The notes under the pieces were generated by a model that searched no databases, was not told the DNA's origin, and saw only the letters and a program-made list of their open reading frames with translations. Shown here in pieces: positions 42,123-50,453 of a stretch of 64,000 nucleotides of DNA; position 1 is the first letter of the stretch; each line of letters starts with the position of its first letter. Position numbers and translations under genes: made by a program. The DNA comes from a virus. The stretch lies in IMG/VR virus record IMGVR_UViG_3300017963_000192, positions 153,704 through 217,703 of that record; one strand, given 5' to 3'.

Positions 42123-42291
42123 AGAAGAACCTGTGAGGACTATTTCAACACATGTTCCTGCTCATATTTATAATGCATATTCGAATAAGGTGAAATTTTA
42201 CGAATTGAATTCTCATGATGTTATGGGTTATCTAGTTAAGAAATTTATAGAAGGAGATTTTGACGAAGACTTTTCAATACCAAAAGATTAA
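42097..42291 (+). CDS. Ribbon-helix-helix-like protein, 64 aa
   Basis: Starts inside the end of the sigma gene (26-base overlap). GAGG at 42087-42090 is six bases before ATG 42097. The pattern is strand (VRTISTHVP) then helix (AHIYNAYSNKVKFYEL) and helix (SHDVMGYLVKKFIE) with an acidic end. Possibly a regulator or an anti-sigma partner of the gene it overlaps. Confidence 0.5.
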   Translation: MSSNININREEPVRTISTHVPAHIYNAYSNKVKFYELNSHDVMGYLVKKFIEGDFDEDFSIPKD

Positions 42292-42306
42292 ACCATATTA
42301 ATTAAA

Positions 42307-42317
42307 TTAGCAGGAGG
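42307..42317 (+). promoter_or_regulatory. TTAGCAGGAGG ribosome-binding site
   Basis: An extended ribosome site seven bases before ATG 42325. The same 11 bases precede three minus-strand genes and are complementary to the loop of the putative small RNA at 59049-59210. Confidence 0.7.
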
Positions 42318-42324
42318 ATATGAT

Positions 42325-42717
42325 ATGAAAATTAACAAAGTGTTTGTCTACGGTACCTTACGTAGAGGTCTTAGTAGAAATGGTGTCTTACAAAGAACTT
42401 CTGAATTCATTGGTGTAGGCACTTGTAAATACAAAAAGATGTTTGATTTAGGGAGTTTTCCAGCAGTTATTAACTCCGATGATGAAAAGGATGTAATTGT
42501 TGGAGAGCTTTACGAAATGCGCAATCCAGAAGAAGTTCTTTCAATACTCGATTCCATTGAAGGAGTTCCCCACCTTTATAGACGTGATTCAGTTAAAGTA
42601 AATATAGATGGAAAAGAAATTGACAGTTGGTTGTATATTTACAATACTGACAAAGAAAGATTGAAAGATTGTGAACACGTCAAATCTGGAGATTATTCAG
42701 ATAGACTATGGTTCTAA
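42325..42717 (+). CDS. Gamma-glutamylcyclotransferase-like (GGCT/AIG2) protein
   Basis: 130 aa, the family size. Motifs FVYGTLRRG (nucleotide-free glycine-rich loop binding the gamma-glutamyl group), VIVGELYEM, and LDSIEGVPHLYRRD with the catalytic Glu. It removes gamma-glutamyl groups from peptides as 5-oxoproline. An ATP-grasp ligase at 52866 could add amino acids, as in amidoligase/GGCT pairs. Expression may be controlled by the small RNA candidate through its unusual ribosome site. Confidence 0.85.
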   Translation: MKINKVFVYGTLRRGLSRNGVLQRTSEFIGVGTCKYKKMFDLGSFPAVINSDDEKDVIVGELYEMRNPEEVLSILDSIEGVPHLYRRDSVKVNIDGKEIDSWLYIYNTDKERLKDCEHVKSGDYSDRLWF

Positions 42718-42736
42718 CATGTGAAAGGAGTTTTTT

Positions 42737-42889
42737 ATGAAAAAATTATTGACTTTATTAGTTTCTTTGGCGATTATTATGGCTATTGTAGGTTGTTCAA
42801 AACCTCCAACAGACGATAGCAAAGTTAAAGATCCTCAAAAGAAAGAGGATGTCGATAAAAAAGTCGATAAGAAAGCAAAAAAGAAGTAG
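42737..42889 (+). CDS. Small lipoprotein, 50 aa
   Basis: GAAAGGAG before the ATG. A classic type II signal peptide ends in the lipobox IVGC (Cys at residue 20), then a short Lys/Asp-rich mature part. It would be anchored to the membrane. Small phage lipoproteins often block superinfection; that is an inference. Confidence 0.7.
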   Translation: MKKLLTLLVSLAIIMAIVGCSKPPTDDSKVKDPQKKEDVDKKVDKKAKKK

Positions 42890-42897
42890 TGTTAAGT

Positions 42898-42928
42898 AAA
42901 ATGCCCTTGCCAAAAGCGAGGGCATTTT
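42898..42928 (+). terminator. Intrinsic terminator
   Basis: AAAATGCCCTTGC and GCGAGGGCATTTT fold into a GC-rich stem with one mismatch and a CAAAA loop, ending in T residues. Because both ends are A/T runs it could work in both directions. It ends the operon before terL. Confidence 0.8.
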
Positions 42929-43049
42929 AAAAAAGATACTTAAAGATTATCACTTTCCAATTATATTTTAAATAGAACTGCAAGAAATCCAAGAAGTCTT
43001 TAGCTTCGTGACAGTTCACATTGCAACTAAGTTTAAAGGATGGTAAGGG

Positions 43050-46000
43050 ATGGGAATAGGTGATAAACTATTAGATAAAAATTACGAACCTTCCTCACAA
43101 CCAACAAACAGAATAGAATCTCCATTTTTTAAGAAGATTATAAAATGTCCGGTAAATTTTACTGAGGATATTATTGAGTATGTTGAATCTCCAGAATTTT
43201 TAGGTATGACTTTACGCCCACTTCAGAGAAAATTTCTTGAAGAGCTTTTTTATGTTAATCCAGATGGTTCATATAAATATGAACAAGGAGTTATGTGTTG
43301 TGGAATGAGGGGTGGTAAATCGCACTCTATAAAAGAGCAAATTTTAATGTATGATGGAACATTAAAAGAGATTGGGAAAATACAGATTGGTGATATTGTA
43401 ATGGGACCAGATTCTACTCCAAGAAAGGTTCTTAATACCTCACGAGGAGAATCTGAAATGTTTGAGATAAAACAATCATGTGCTGATACATATATTATAA
43501 ATGATGCACACATTCTTTCTTTAAAGAAAGCTCAGTCTGTAAACTGTTCTCTTGGAAAAAACAGGAAGTCAAATGTTAGATACGGTAATGAACCAGATAT
43601 AGTCAACATTCCTATAAAAGAATATTTAAAGAAATCTAAAAAATGGAAATATTTCTTTAGAGGATATAAAGCAGGATTGATTAAATTCGAGGAACAACCT
43701 ATCTCTATTGATCCTTATTTGGTTGGACAGTGGTTAGCAGACGGTCATGCTACTGAGTTAAGAATTACAAAAACCGATGCTGATTTAAAAGAATGGATTT
43801 ATAAATTTGCTAAAGAAAATGATTTGATTGTAAAAGAATACCAAAAAAAGAATACAATTGCTAAAGATTTTTATTTTGATAAATCTAATGGTAACTCGAA
43901 TAAAATATGGAATGAATTTAAAAAATTAAATCTTCCAGATAATAAACATATCCCGCAATGCTATATTAGTAATAGCAAAGAAATAAGATTAGAATTGCTT
44001 GCTGCTTTAATTGATGGAGATGGTCATCATAGATTAAATAGACATGGATATGATATTGCATTTTCTAATGAGACATTGGCAATGGATACCAAAAGATTAG
44101 CAGATACCCTTGGATATAGAACTCATATTCAAAAAAAGAAAACATCTTGTAAAAATAAAGAAACTGGTTATAATTTTGAAGGGGAAGCTTGGAGACTTTC
44201 CATCTATGGCAATGTATGGGAAATACCTTGTAAGGTTAAAAGAAAACAATATGTTCATAATGGTAAACGTACTAACAAAGAAGAGGGTTTATCATCATTA
44301 AAAGTCACCTCTATTGGTTGGGGTAAATATGCTGGAATAGGTGTTGATGGAGATAACCTGTATTGCCTTGCAGACGGAACGGTTACACATAATTCTTGGA
44401 CTGCTGCTTTCATAACAACCTTTATGACTCAACTAATGTTGAAGTACGATAATCCGGCACAAGAGTTTGGACAAGCCCCTGGTACTCGTATTACCGGACA
44501 GATTATAGCATCTTCAGAAGTACAAGCGAAAGAGACAGCTTATGCGGCAGTTGAGTCCATTCTTGATTATGGTCATTGGTGGCAGAAATATATTGCGTAT
44601 TTAAAAGAGAGAGAAGAAACTGAAGGAAAACATACATTATATCAAGAATTAAAATTAGCTAGAGAATTTCCAGAAAAGAATGTTGCTGTACTTTCTCTTC
44701 ACAGTAACTCTGCTGCCCTTGCTGGTAAGACAAGTTATTGTGTTGTTCTTGATGAATTAAGTCGATTTGATGTGGCAGATGGGATGGTGCAATCTAGAAC
44801 ACAAAAATCAACAGCAAACGCTGTTTATGATACGGTTGCTAGAGCGTGCTCAAGTCTTAAACAGATAAGCAAGGTCGTCACGATATCGAGTCCTATGTAT
44901 GAGGACGATTACACAATGAGATTATTGTGTATGGCAAAGGATTGTTGGGTAGGAGAAATGTCTCCTATTATTGATGCTTTGAGAAACAAAACTGTAACCA
45001 AAGTTCCTACCCTATATGGTATGCACGCCACAACCTTTGAGTTAAACCCAAAAACAGAAGAAAATCCTGGAGGTTTTGTTAGAGGGGAAGATTTTGAATC
45101 AGCAAGACTACAGAATCCCGAAGCCTACAATCGTGACTACCTTGCTTGTCCGCCTTCTACTGTTAATCCGTTCTTCGAGTTTCCAGAAAAAATTGATAGA
45201 GTTGTTATAGATAGGGAAAAGAAAGTTGCCTTTTCTGATAAGATGATAGAGGAATCTATTCAAACAGCAAATGGGATTGAGATGCGAATGTATATTGGTA
45301 AGAATATAATGCCTCTTAAACCTGATAAAATGAATAAGTATTATATTTGTGTTGACCAGGGCGAAAAGCGTGACCACTTTGCTTTGGCAATGGGGCATGT
45401 TGAATCTATGCCTATTGATGTTACTAACGATAAAGGTGATATCGAAAAAGCGAGTAGATTAAAGATAATAATAGATTTTGTTACTGGTTGGATTCCAGAT
45501 AAACAGAATAGAATAACAGTTTCATTTGCAAATGTGGAGGAAGTAATTAAAGTATTATGTCAGAGTTTCCATGTTGGCGTGGTCACTTATGACCAATGGT
45601 CTAGTGCAGAATCAATACAAAGATTATTTTCCGAAGGTGTTAATACACAACAATTAGGTGCTACATTATCAATGTACGAAACATTTAAACAATTAATTTA
45701 TCAAGGTCAATTAGAACTTCCTAAACATGAGATACTTTTAAAAGAATTAAAACAGTTAACATTAATAAAAGGTAAGAAACTCGATCACCCATCTTCTGGA
45801 AGTAAAGACTATTCTGATGCTGTCTGTCGAGTATGTTGGTTATGTTATGAAGATTATATTATGGAGACTGTTCATGGGCAGCATATGTTACCTTATAAAC
45901 AAAATCTTCCAACACTACGTTCGGTTGCATCTGCTTATGAGATTATGAGACAAAACGATATGAATCCTCATGGAGCTATTTGGAATCAATCTCAAAGTGG

Positions 46001-46067
46001 TCAAGGAGTTTTTGGTGATACTTTTATTGTAAGAACTAATGTGATTCCTAATATTAAAGGTAATTAG
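43050..46067 (+). CDS. terL: Terminase large subunit with intein
   Basis: 1005-aa precursor; the intein at residues 91-448 leaves 647 aa. Extein motifs: FLGMTLRPLQRKFLEE, Walker A CCGMRGGK-SWTAAF (split by the intein), Walker B YCVVLDELSRFD, and the C-terminal RNase-H-like nuclease with YYICVDQGEKRDHFALAMG and the closing DYSDAV carboxylate. TerL powers DNA packaging into the capsid and cuts genome units. It is the last + strand gene and overlaps by 14 bases the tail of the converging lytic transglycosylase gene. The ribosome site is AAGGATGGTAAGGG. Confidence 0.92.
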   Translation: MGIGDKLLDKNYEPSSQPTNRIESPFFKKIIKCPVNFTEDIIEYVESPEFLGMTLRPLQRKFLEELFYVNPDGSYKYEQGVMCCGMRGGKSHSIKEQILMYDGTLKEIGKIQIGDIVMGPDSTPRKVLNTSRGESEMFEIKQSCADTYIINDAHILSLKKAQSVNCSLGKNRKSNVRYGNEPDIVNIPIKEYLKKSKKWKYFFRGYKAGLIKFEEQPISIDPYLVGQWLADGHATELRITKTDADLKEWIYKFAKENDLIVKEYQKKNTIAKDFYFDKSNGNSNKIWNEFKKLNLPDNKHIPQCYISNSKEIRLELLAALIDGDGHHRLNRHGYDIAFSNETLAMDTKRLADTLGYRTHIQKKKTSCKNKETGYNFEGEAWRLSIYGNVWEIPCKVKRKQYVHNGKRTNKEEGLSSLKVTSIGWGKYAGIGVDGDNLYCLADGTVTHNSWTAAFITTFMTQLMLKYDNPAQEFGQAPGTRITGQIIASSEVQAKETAYAAVESILDYGHWWQKYIAYLKEREETEGKHTLYQELKLAREFPEKNVAVLSLHSNSAALAGKTSYCVVLDELSRFDVADGMVQSRTQKSTANAVYDTVARACSSLKQISKVVTISSPMYEDDYTMRLLCMAKDCWVGEMSPIIDALRNKTVTKVPTLYGMHATTFELNPKTEENPGGFVRGEDFESARLQNPEAYNRDYLACPPSTVNPFFEFPEKIDRVVIDREKKVAFSDKMIEESIQTANGIEMRMYIGKNIMPLKPDKMNKYYICVDQGEKRDHFALAMGHVESMPIDVTNDKGDIEKASRLKIIIDFVTGWIPDKQNRITVSFANVEEVIKVLCQSFHVGVVTYDQWSSAESIQRLFSEGVNTQQLGATLSMYETFKQLIYQGQLELPKHEILLKELKQLTLIKGKKLDHPSSGSKDYSDAVCRVCWLCYEDYIMETVHGQHMLPYKQNLPTLRSVASAYEIMRQNDMNPHGAIWNQSQSGQGVFGDTFIVRTNVIPNIKGN
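43320..44393 (+). mobile_element. Walker-A intein of TerL (LAGLIDADG type), 358 aa
   Basis: Extein RGGK, intein SHSIKEQILMYDG ... ADGTVTHN, extein SWTAAF. Same position and same extended family as the DnaB intein at 34206. LAGLIDADG motifs are VGQWLADGHAT and LAALIDGDGHHR. Ser1 is encoded by TCG. Confidence 0.9.
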
Positions 46068-46623
46068 AAATTATAGAGGTTTGACAGAGAAGAACTGACT
46101 TTTTATAATTATTATATATTGGTTTTACATACGTTTTCCAGTATTTATATTTTCTTCTATTACTATTAGTTCCTGCATGGTACATTCTAGATGCTTCGGC
46201 TTTATTTCCTCTCGCTTTTTTTAAACAATACTTCAAATAGCCTATTCCTAATTTTAAATTTAAATCAATATTGTAAATGTCATTAGGGTTTCCTCTATAA
46301 TGAAACGCCATGACTTGCATCAATCCTCTCGCATTAGATTTTGATTTAGCATATTGCATCTTTTTTAATGTTGGTCGCCATATTCTATGATAAGATTCTT
46401 TATTAATAATAGCACATACAAAGCGAGAATCTATTTTATTTTTCTCACTCCACATATAGATTCTATAAAAAATCTTTTGTGACAACCAGGGATACATCTT
46501 TTTTAATTGGTGACAGTATAATTCTCTTTTAATTTCTAAAGAATTAAGAATAGTAGGTGAATAACATACCACCATAAAAACAGTTATTATTTTAATGTAG
46601 CGAAAGACTATGTTTTTTATCAT
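46054..46623 (-). CDS. SLT-type lytic transglycosylase, phage lysin
   Basis: 189 aa with an N-terminal signal anchor (residues 5-25). The catalytic fold is clear: SRFVCAIINKES (Glu of the ES motif), NARGLMQVM (GLMQ motif), DLNLKLGIGYLKYCL, and ASRMYHAG. Such enzymes cleave the glycan backbone of peptidoglycan, releasing the phage or helping entry. It converges on terL. Confidence 0.88.
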   Translation of the reverse strand: MIKNIVFRYIKIITVFMVVCYSPTILNSLEIKRELYCHQLKKMYPWLSQKIFYRIYMWSEKNKIDSRFVCAIINKESYHRIWRPTLKKMQYAKSKSNARGLMQVMAFHYRGNPNDIYNIDLNLKLGIGYLKYCLKKARGNKAEASRMYHAGTNSNRRKYKYWKTYVKPIYNNYKKSVLLCQTSIISNYL

Positions 46624-46624
46624 C

Positions 46625-47737
46625 TCATTTTACTTTATAAGTCTTATTCAAAAACTCTGAAAATTCTTTTCCCTTTACGAAAGGCTGAATCCAGATGAGC
46701 TTTGTATCTAATCTACCTTTACCGATTGGTTGATTTCTCCAATGCCCTCTTACAGTCCATTGTCCAGAATATTCACGCTTTATACCATCCCGTTCTGTTA
46801 AGTCAAGTGATTTTTTATAATTTTTATCAATAACTATTTCTCTTCCAAGATAATAATAAGGTAAGTTAGAATACTTTTTTGCTCTTTTTATTTTCTTTTT
46901 GCTTTTAAGATTTGATATGTCTTTAGGTTTTATTTCTATTGGTTTCTTGTCTTGTGTATTTATATAAAGTAATGTGTTTATTATAAAGCAAAAAACTTTT
47001 TCTAAAAATGCCCTACTATAATCTTTTCTATTCAACATTTTAGGAAGTTTGTCGTTATCATCTAAAATACCTTGAACCTGTTCAAATATATCTCCCTCCT
47101 TAAATAGAATATTCCAATAGTAAAGAGAATTTCTGGGGTCACTTCTTGCAAGGAATTCATCACTAATAGCTACAATAACAAGACTTTTTAATACATCACT
47201 ACTTGCGCAATGATGATGTCCTTCAGACATTTCAAGAGGATTAACTTCATCTTTATCTAGAAGGATAACGTAAAATCCATCTAAAGGAATTCCAGTAGGG
47301 TTTATAAATTTTGTTGTTTTTGGTAAAGTTATATAAATACATCTATATGGACTTCTTAAAAAGAATGAATCTATTTTTTTTATTTCAGTATCTAAAAGCA
47401 TTTGAGTTAAATCTTCTGTTAATCTAAATACTTTCTTTCCAGACTTATAGAACATATATGGTGCATATGTTTCCCAAAAGGCTGCACGTTGTTCATCGAG
47501 AGATCTCCTAATAGATTTAGGACCTCCTTTATAAACCTTATCATCGATTGTCATTACTAATGATAGTATTCTTCTATCATAGATATAAGCATCATAACCG
47601 CTTACTTTTTCAGCATTGTCCATACTGTCCATTAATTCACAAAAACCTTTATCAGATTTAAAATAATCTTTTAAAAGCATATCCATATTTTCTATATAGC
47701 TTTCATAATGAATTCTATTATGATGCTTGTCGCCCAT
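46625..47737 (-). CDS. AcrVA2-like family candidate, 370 aa
   Basis: A strong ribosome site (AAGGAGG) precedes ATG. The middle has SPYRCIYITLP followed by IPLDGFYVILLD, and the C-terminus has WTVRGHWRNQPIGKG then LIWIQPFVKGK. From memory, AcrVA2 of Moraxella has the same order (a hydrophobic P-x-x-x-Y-V strand, then GFW, and a C-terminal RRGHWH with a W-x-P end). That family blocks type V-A CRISPR by acting on Cas12a production. Similarity is at pattern level, so the function is a hypothesis; otherwise unknown. Confidence 0.4.
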   Translation of the reverse strand: MGDKHHNRIHYESYIENMDMLLKDYFKSDKGFCELMDSMDNAEKVSGYDAYIYDRRILSLVMTIDDKVYKGGPKSIRRSLDEQRAAFWETYAPYMFYKSGKKVFRLTEDLTQMLLDTEIKKIDSFFLRSPYRCIYITLPKTTKFINPTGIPLDGFYVILLDKDEVNPLEMSEGHHHCASSDVLKSLVIVAISDEFLARSDPRNSLYYWNILFKEGDIFEQVQGILDDNDKLPKMLNRKDYSRAFLEKVFCFIINTLLYINTQDKKPIEIKPKDISNLKSKKKIKRAKKYSNLPYYYLGREIVIDKNYKKSLDLTERDGIKREYSGQWTVRGHWRNQPIGKGRLDTKLIWIQPFVKGKEFSEFLNKTYKVK

Positions 47738-47749
47738 TTCACAACCTCC

Positions 47750-48181
47750 TTAATCCATTTCTGCAATATCTTCGTCTGTTATTTCTAAACAATCAATCTT
47801 ATCTCTACAATCCTCTAAAAAGATATGGAGGAAAGGAGCATTTATTCTAGGACTTAATCCTCTAACTAGAGTACTTCCTATATCATCTTTGTATTTCCAA
47901 ACAGGAATGTTAAACTTATTATATCCCCAACCATCATCAAATTTCTCAAAAATATGTATTATGAGTTTTTCGTCAACTCCACACCTATCAAATCCTTTAG
48001 GCATACCTAAAAAGAATTTACCAATAACAGGAAATCCCCTTGTACCTACAACGTGCTTACCTCAACTCATACACTTTTCATCGTGTTCATATTCTCCAAA
48101 GCAACCATCTTCAGTACTACTTCCACAAACACAACCAGGACATTGATATTTTTCTATTGCTTTCTTTATATCGTCTTTCAT
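47750..48181 (-). pseudogene. Cys-rich ORF interrupted by an in-frame TGA
   Basis: From ATG 48181, with AGGAGA properly spaced, the frame encodes a 39-aa Cys-rich start (CPGCVCG, KCMS), then a TGA at 48064-48062, then continues in the same frame for 103 codons (GKHVVGTRGFPVIGKFFLGMPKGFDRCGVDEKL...). Codon use and sense after the TGA look like a normal protein. An ATG at 48004 could restart an 84-aa fragment. TGA is a normal stop elsewhere in this window, so this is a nonsense mutation, sequencing error, readthrough or selenocysteine event. Function of the full protein unknown. Confidence 0.68.
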
Positions 48182-48182
48182 G

Positions 48183-48449
48183 TTACTTCTCCTTTTTAAT
48201 AGAAATTTTTAGAAAAGAATTCTTACCATCCCATCCATTATTAATAGGTAGATTTTCCAGACACCAATGTACTTTTGGGGCTTTATCTTTTTTAACCATC
48301 TTCTCATAATATTTATAATGTTGTGATTTTCTAAAACAATCAAAACAATAATAAAAAGTATATCCCAATATTGTTACTGTTTCTAGTCCAGAATCATCAT
48401 CACACAAACAACCACATTCATCACATTCAACATATAATAATTTAGCCAT
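48183..48449 (-). CDS. Unknown Cys-rich (zinc) protein, 88 aa
   Basis: N-terminal CDECGCLCDDD and later YYCFDCFRK give two possible zinc pairs. Follows the broken ORF on the same strand with close spacing. Not recognised. Confidence 0.58.
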   Translation of the reverse strand: MAKLLYVECDECGCLCDDDSGLETVTILGYTFYYCFDCFRKSQHYKYYEKMVKKDKAPKVHWCLENLPINNGWDGKNSFLKISIKKEK

Positions 48450-48451
48450 TA

Positions 48452-48832
48452 TTAAATCTCCAATAATCTTTCTATTACTGATACAACTCTATTTAAAAAT
48501 ACTTTTCTTTGATTACTATCTCCAGCTATGCCAAAAATACTGTGAAATGTTGTCATTATGTCTTCAATAGCCTTGTCTCTTTCTTGTTTAGCTTTGTCTA
48601 TATACATATCATCTCTTGGCAAACCCATCCTCCATTCTTTTTTAAACCTGTCTAGAACTTTTGATGAGAATTTGTGGTACTTATCCATCTCTGCTAATCT
48701 AGACATAGGGACTGCGGGATTGAACATTGAGGCATAAACATTCTTGCAAGTGTTCTCTAATCCTATAAAGAACTCGTTCATTTTAAAATCAACTCTTGCT
48801 TGAACTTCTTTTTCTATATTATTTTCGTTCAT
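48452..48832 (-). CDS. Unknown helical protein, 126 aa
   Basis: Closely packed between two minus-strand genes (two-base gaps). Helical throughout and charged; an isolated Cys at residue 29. No motif recognised. Confidence 0.55.
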   Translation of the reverse strand: MNENNIEKEVQARVDFKMNEFFIGLENTCKNVYASMFNPAVPMSRLAEMDKYHKFSSKVLDRFKKEWRMGLPRDDMYIDKAKQERDKAIEDIMTTFHSIFGIAGDSNQRKVFLNRVVSVIERLLEI

Positions 48833-48834
48833 AA

Positions 48835-49338
48835 TTATTTAGTCTCCATAAGTTCAGTATAGTTGAATTTCTTTTTTAAAGATTCTTTTATGTTTATATA
48901 ATCTCCGTCAGATTTTAAGAAATCATTATTATATAAAATAATGTATTTGCGAACTTTAAGTTTCATTTCTACAAAATCTTTTCCATCTTGAGTTATTCTA
49001 TAATATCCTACTCGGTTGCTACCATCATCTCTTCTTCCTTTTTGTTTTTCTATTAAATTGAAAAATCTTAATTTAGGAAAATCTCCTCGAATGGATGGAG
49101 GTATATTTTTTATCTTTTTCAAATAATCTTCTACATGAAAAAATGAATTATTGTTCTCTTTATTCTTTTTATAAATCAATATTAATGCATAAGCCATTGC
49201 TCCTGTTAAGGATCTTTTATATTTTTTTGCTACTTGTCCACAACAAGGACATGTCTTTAATTTAAAAGTATCTAATTCTTTTAAGAATTCTTCTTTAACT
49301 ATATAAAAAGGTCTTTCATCTATTAATATTCTTCTCAT
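48835..49338 (-). CDS. Zinc-ribbon plus winged-helix-like protein, 167 aa
   Basis: ATG 49338 (MRRILID) follows GAGGTGT; an earlier ATG lies inside that ribosome site. CPCC near residue 31 starts a zinc ribbon. Residues 55-125 resemble a winged helix (PSIRGDFPKLRFFNLIEK, then GYYRITQDGKDFVEM). Probably DNA binding; regulator-like. Confidence 0.55.
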   Translation of the reverse strand: MRRILIDERPFYIVKEEFLKELDTFKLKTCPCCGQVAKKYKRSLTGAMAYALILIYKKNKENNNSFFHVEDYLKKIKNIPPSIRGDFPKLRFFNLIEKQKGRRDDGSNRVGYYRITQDGKDFVEMKLKVRKYIILYNNDFLKSDGDYINIKESLKKKFNYTELMETK

Positions 49339-49346
49339 ATTACACC

Positions 49347-49844
49347 TCATTTTTGTTCTTTATTTTCTTCCTCTTCAACGGCTCTCCTTTCATTGTCCAT
49401 TATTATGTGATGTCTTTTACAGAACCAATCAACATCGAGGACTTTCTCTTTCTCATAACTGTAATGATGTGCCTCTAAGTCTTCTGTTTCCCTGCATCTA
49501 GGAAATTGACACTTACATCCAGACGCTATTTTTCCGTTTCGAATTGCTTTGCGAACAGTTTCACGAGCATAAACACGCTCTGGGTAGCGTTCTCTCTCAA
49601 TCTTTTTGTAATGATAATTGTCCTGAGAAATCCCCCCTTTCCAATTAGCGTTTTCTTCTCCCGATTTAGATTGTAATCTTTCAATCGCTTCGGGAGATCT
49701 CTTTATTTTATATTTCTGCAAAGCATTCTTCACTTCCTTTGCTGTTCTATCAAACATATCACCAAGCTCTTGATTAGACTTGGTTTCTGCCAGTTCTCTT
49801 AATTGATCCCTTTCAGCTTTAGTCCATCCTTTAGTTCGGCTCAT
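49347..49844 (-). CDS. Free-standing HNH homing endonuclease
   Basis: 165 aa from ATG 49844 after GAGGGTGGT. An N-terminal helix-turn-helix (GWTKAERDQLRELAETKSNQELGDMFDRT) binds DNA. The HNH part has ENANWKGG, CKCQFPRC, EAHHYSYEKEKVLDVDWFCKRHH, the metal-binding core. Likely a mobile endonuclease; no intron is seen around it. Confidence 0.85.
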   Translation of the reverse strand: MSRTKGWTKAERDQLRELAETKSNQELGDMFDRTAKEVKNALQKYKIKRSPEAIERLQSKSGEENANWKGGISQDNYHYKKIERERYPERVYARETVRKAIRNGKIASGCKCQFPRCRETEDLEAHHYSYEKEKVLDVDWFCKRHHIIMDNERRAVEEEENKEQK

Positions 49845-49907
49845 CGTACCACCCTCTTTGTTCATTTGTTTTTCTCCTCAATATCTTTATCTATCAATCT
49901 TCTTAGT

Positions 49908-49919
49908 TGTATACATTAG
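49908..49919. promoter_or_regulatory. Isolated TGTATACATTAG operator-like site
   Basis: Same core as the operators at 17332, 37266 and 55006. It lies in the gap before the HNH gene; no convincing -35/-10 pair is adjacent. It may be a secondary binding site. Confidence 0.4.
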
Positions 49920-49922
49920 GAA

Positions 49923-50453
49923 TCAAACTCCTTTAAACTTTTTATTAAGCATTTTAACTATATCATTGTGAGTCATAGAGTCTGTTAATACTTTTTCTTC
50001 ATCCGGTTCATCGTGAAGATACTTTTCTACCATCCAATATTCATTAGCATCAGGTTTTTCATCATGCATTTTCTTTTCTCTCTTTTCCATATCTTCTTTA
50101 TAAAACCAGCATCGAGAATCATTTGCTACACAAATCATACATATAGTCCCTAAGACTCTTTTAATAGTTTCGTAACCTATTTTATCTGTACCATAAATAT
50201 TTTCCATTCTTTCCCATAAAGAATCCACATCTTTTTTAGGGGCTTGTCCTGACTCTCCAATTATAAATGCAAATTGAAAATAACCTCCAGAATTCACAAT
50301 GTTTCTTGAAGATATATATTCCGTAAAAATTCTTTTAGCTTTGTTGTATGTAGACATGCCCATTTTCTTTTGAGCATTTTTAATAAAATCACTCTTTTCT
50401 AATTTGTCCGGTGATATTGAAAAAGTTTTTTGAAAATTTTTTAAAGGCATCAT
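49923..50453 (-). CDS. Unknown protein, 176 aa
   Basis: GAGGAGGTC precedes the start. Helical, mixed charge, with two cysteines around residues 105-115 (CMICVANDSRC). It overlaps the neighbour upstream by four bases. Not recognised. Confidence 0.55.
   Translation of the reverse strand: MMPLKNFQKTFSISPDKLEKSDFIKNAQKKMGMSTYNKAKRIFTEYISSRNIVNSGGYFQFAFIIGESGQAPKKDVDSLWERMENIYGTDKIGYETIKRVLGTICMICVANDSRCWFYKEDMEKREKKMHDEKPDANEYWMVEKYLHDEPDEEKVLTDSMTHNDIVKMLNKKFKGV

Noticed and set aside
42930-43040. A structured RNA or tRNA-like element upstream of terL
   Set aside because: Only short chance pairings (GAACTG/CAGTTC) were seen.
34206-44393. Group I or II introns instead of inteins in DnaB and TerL
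   Set aside because: The inserts stay in frame, have no stops and carry intein splice blocks (N-terminal DG block, THN end).
47750-48181. Alternative genetic code (TGA as Trp) to explain the broken ORF
   Set aside because: Many confident genes here (for example SSB-adjacent RuvC, clamp, DnaB, loader) end in TGA, and Trp is coded by TGG throughout.
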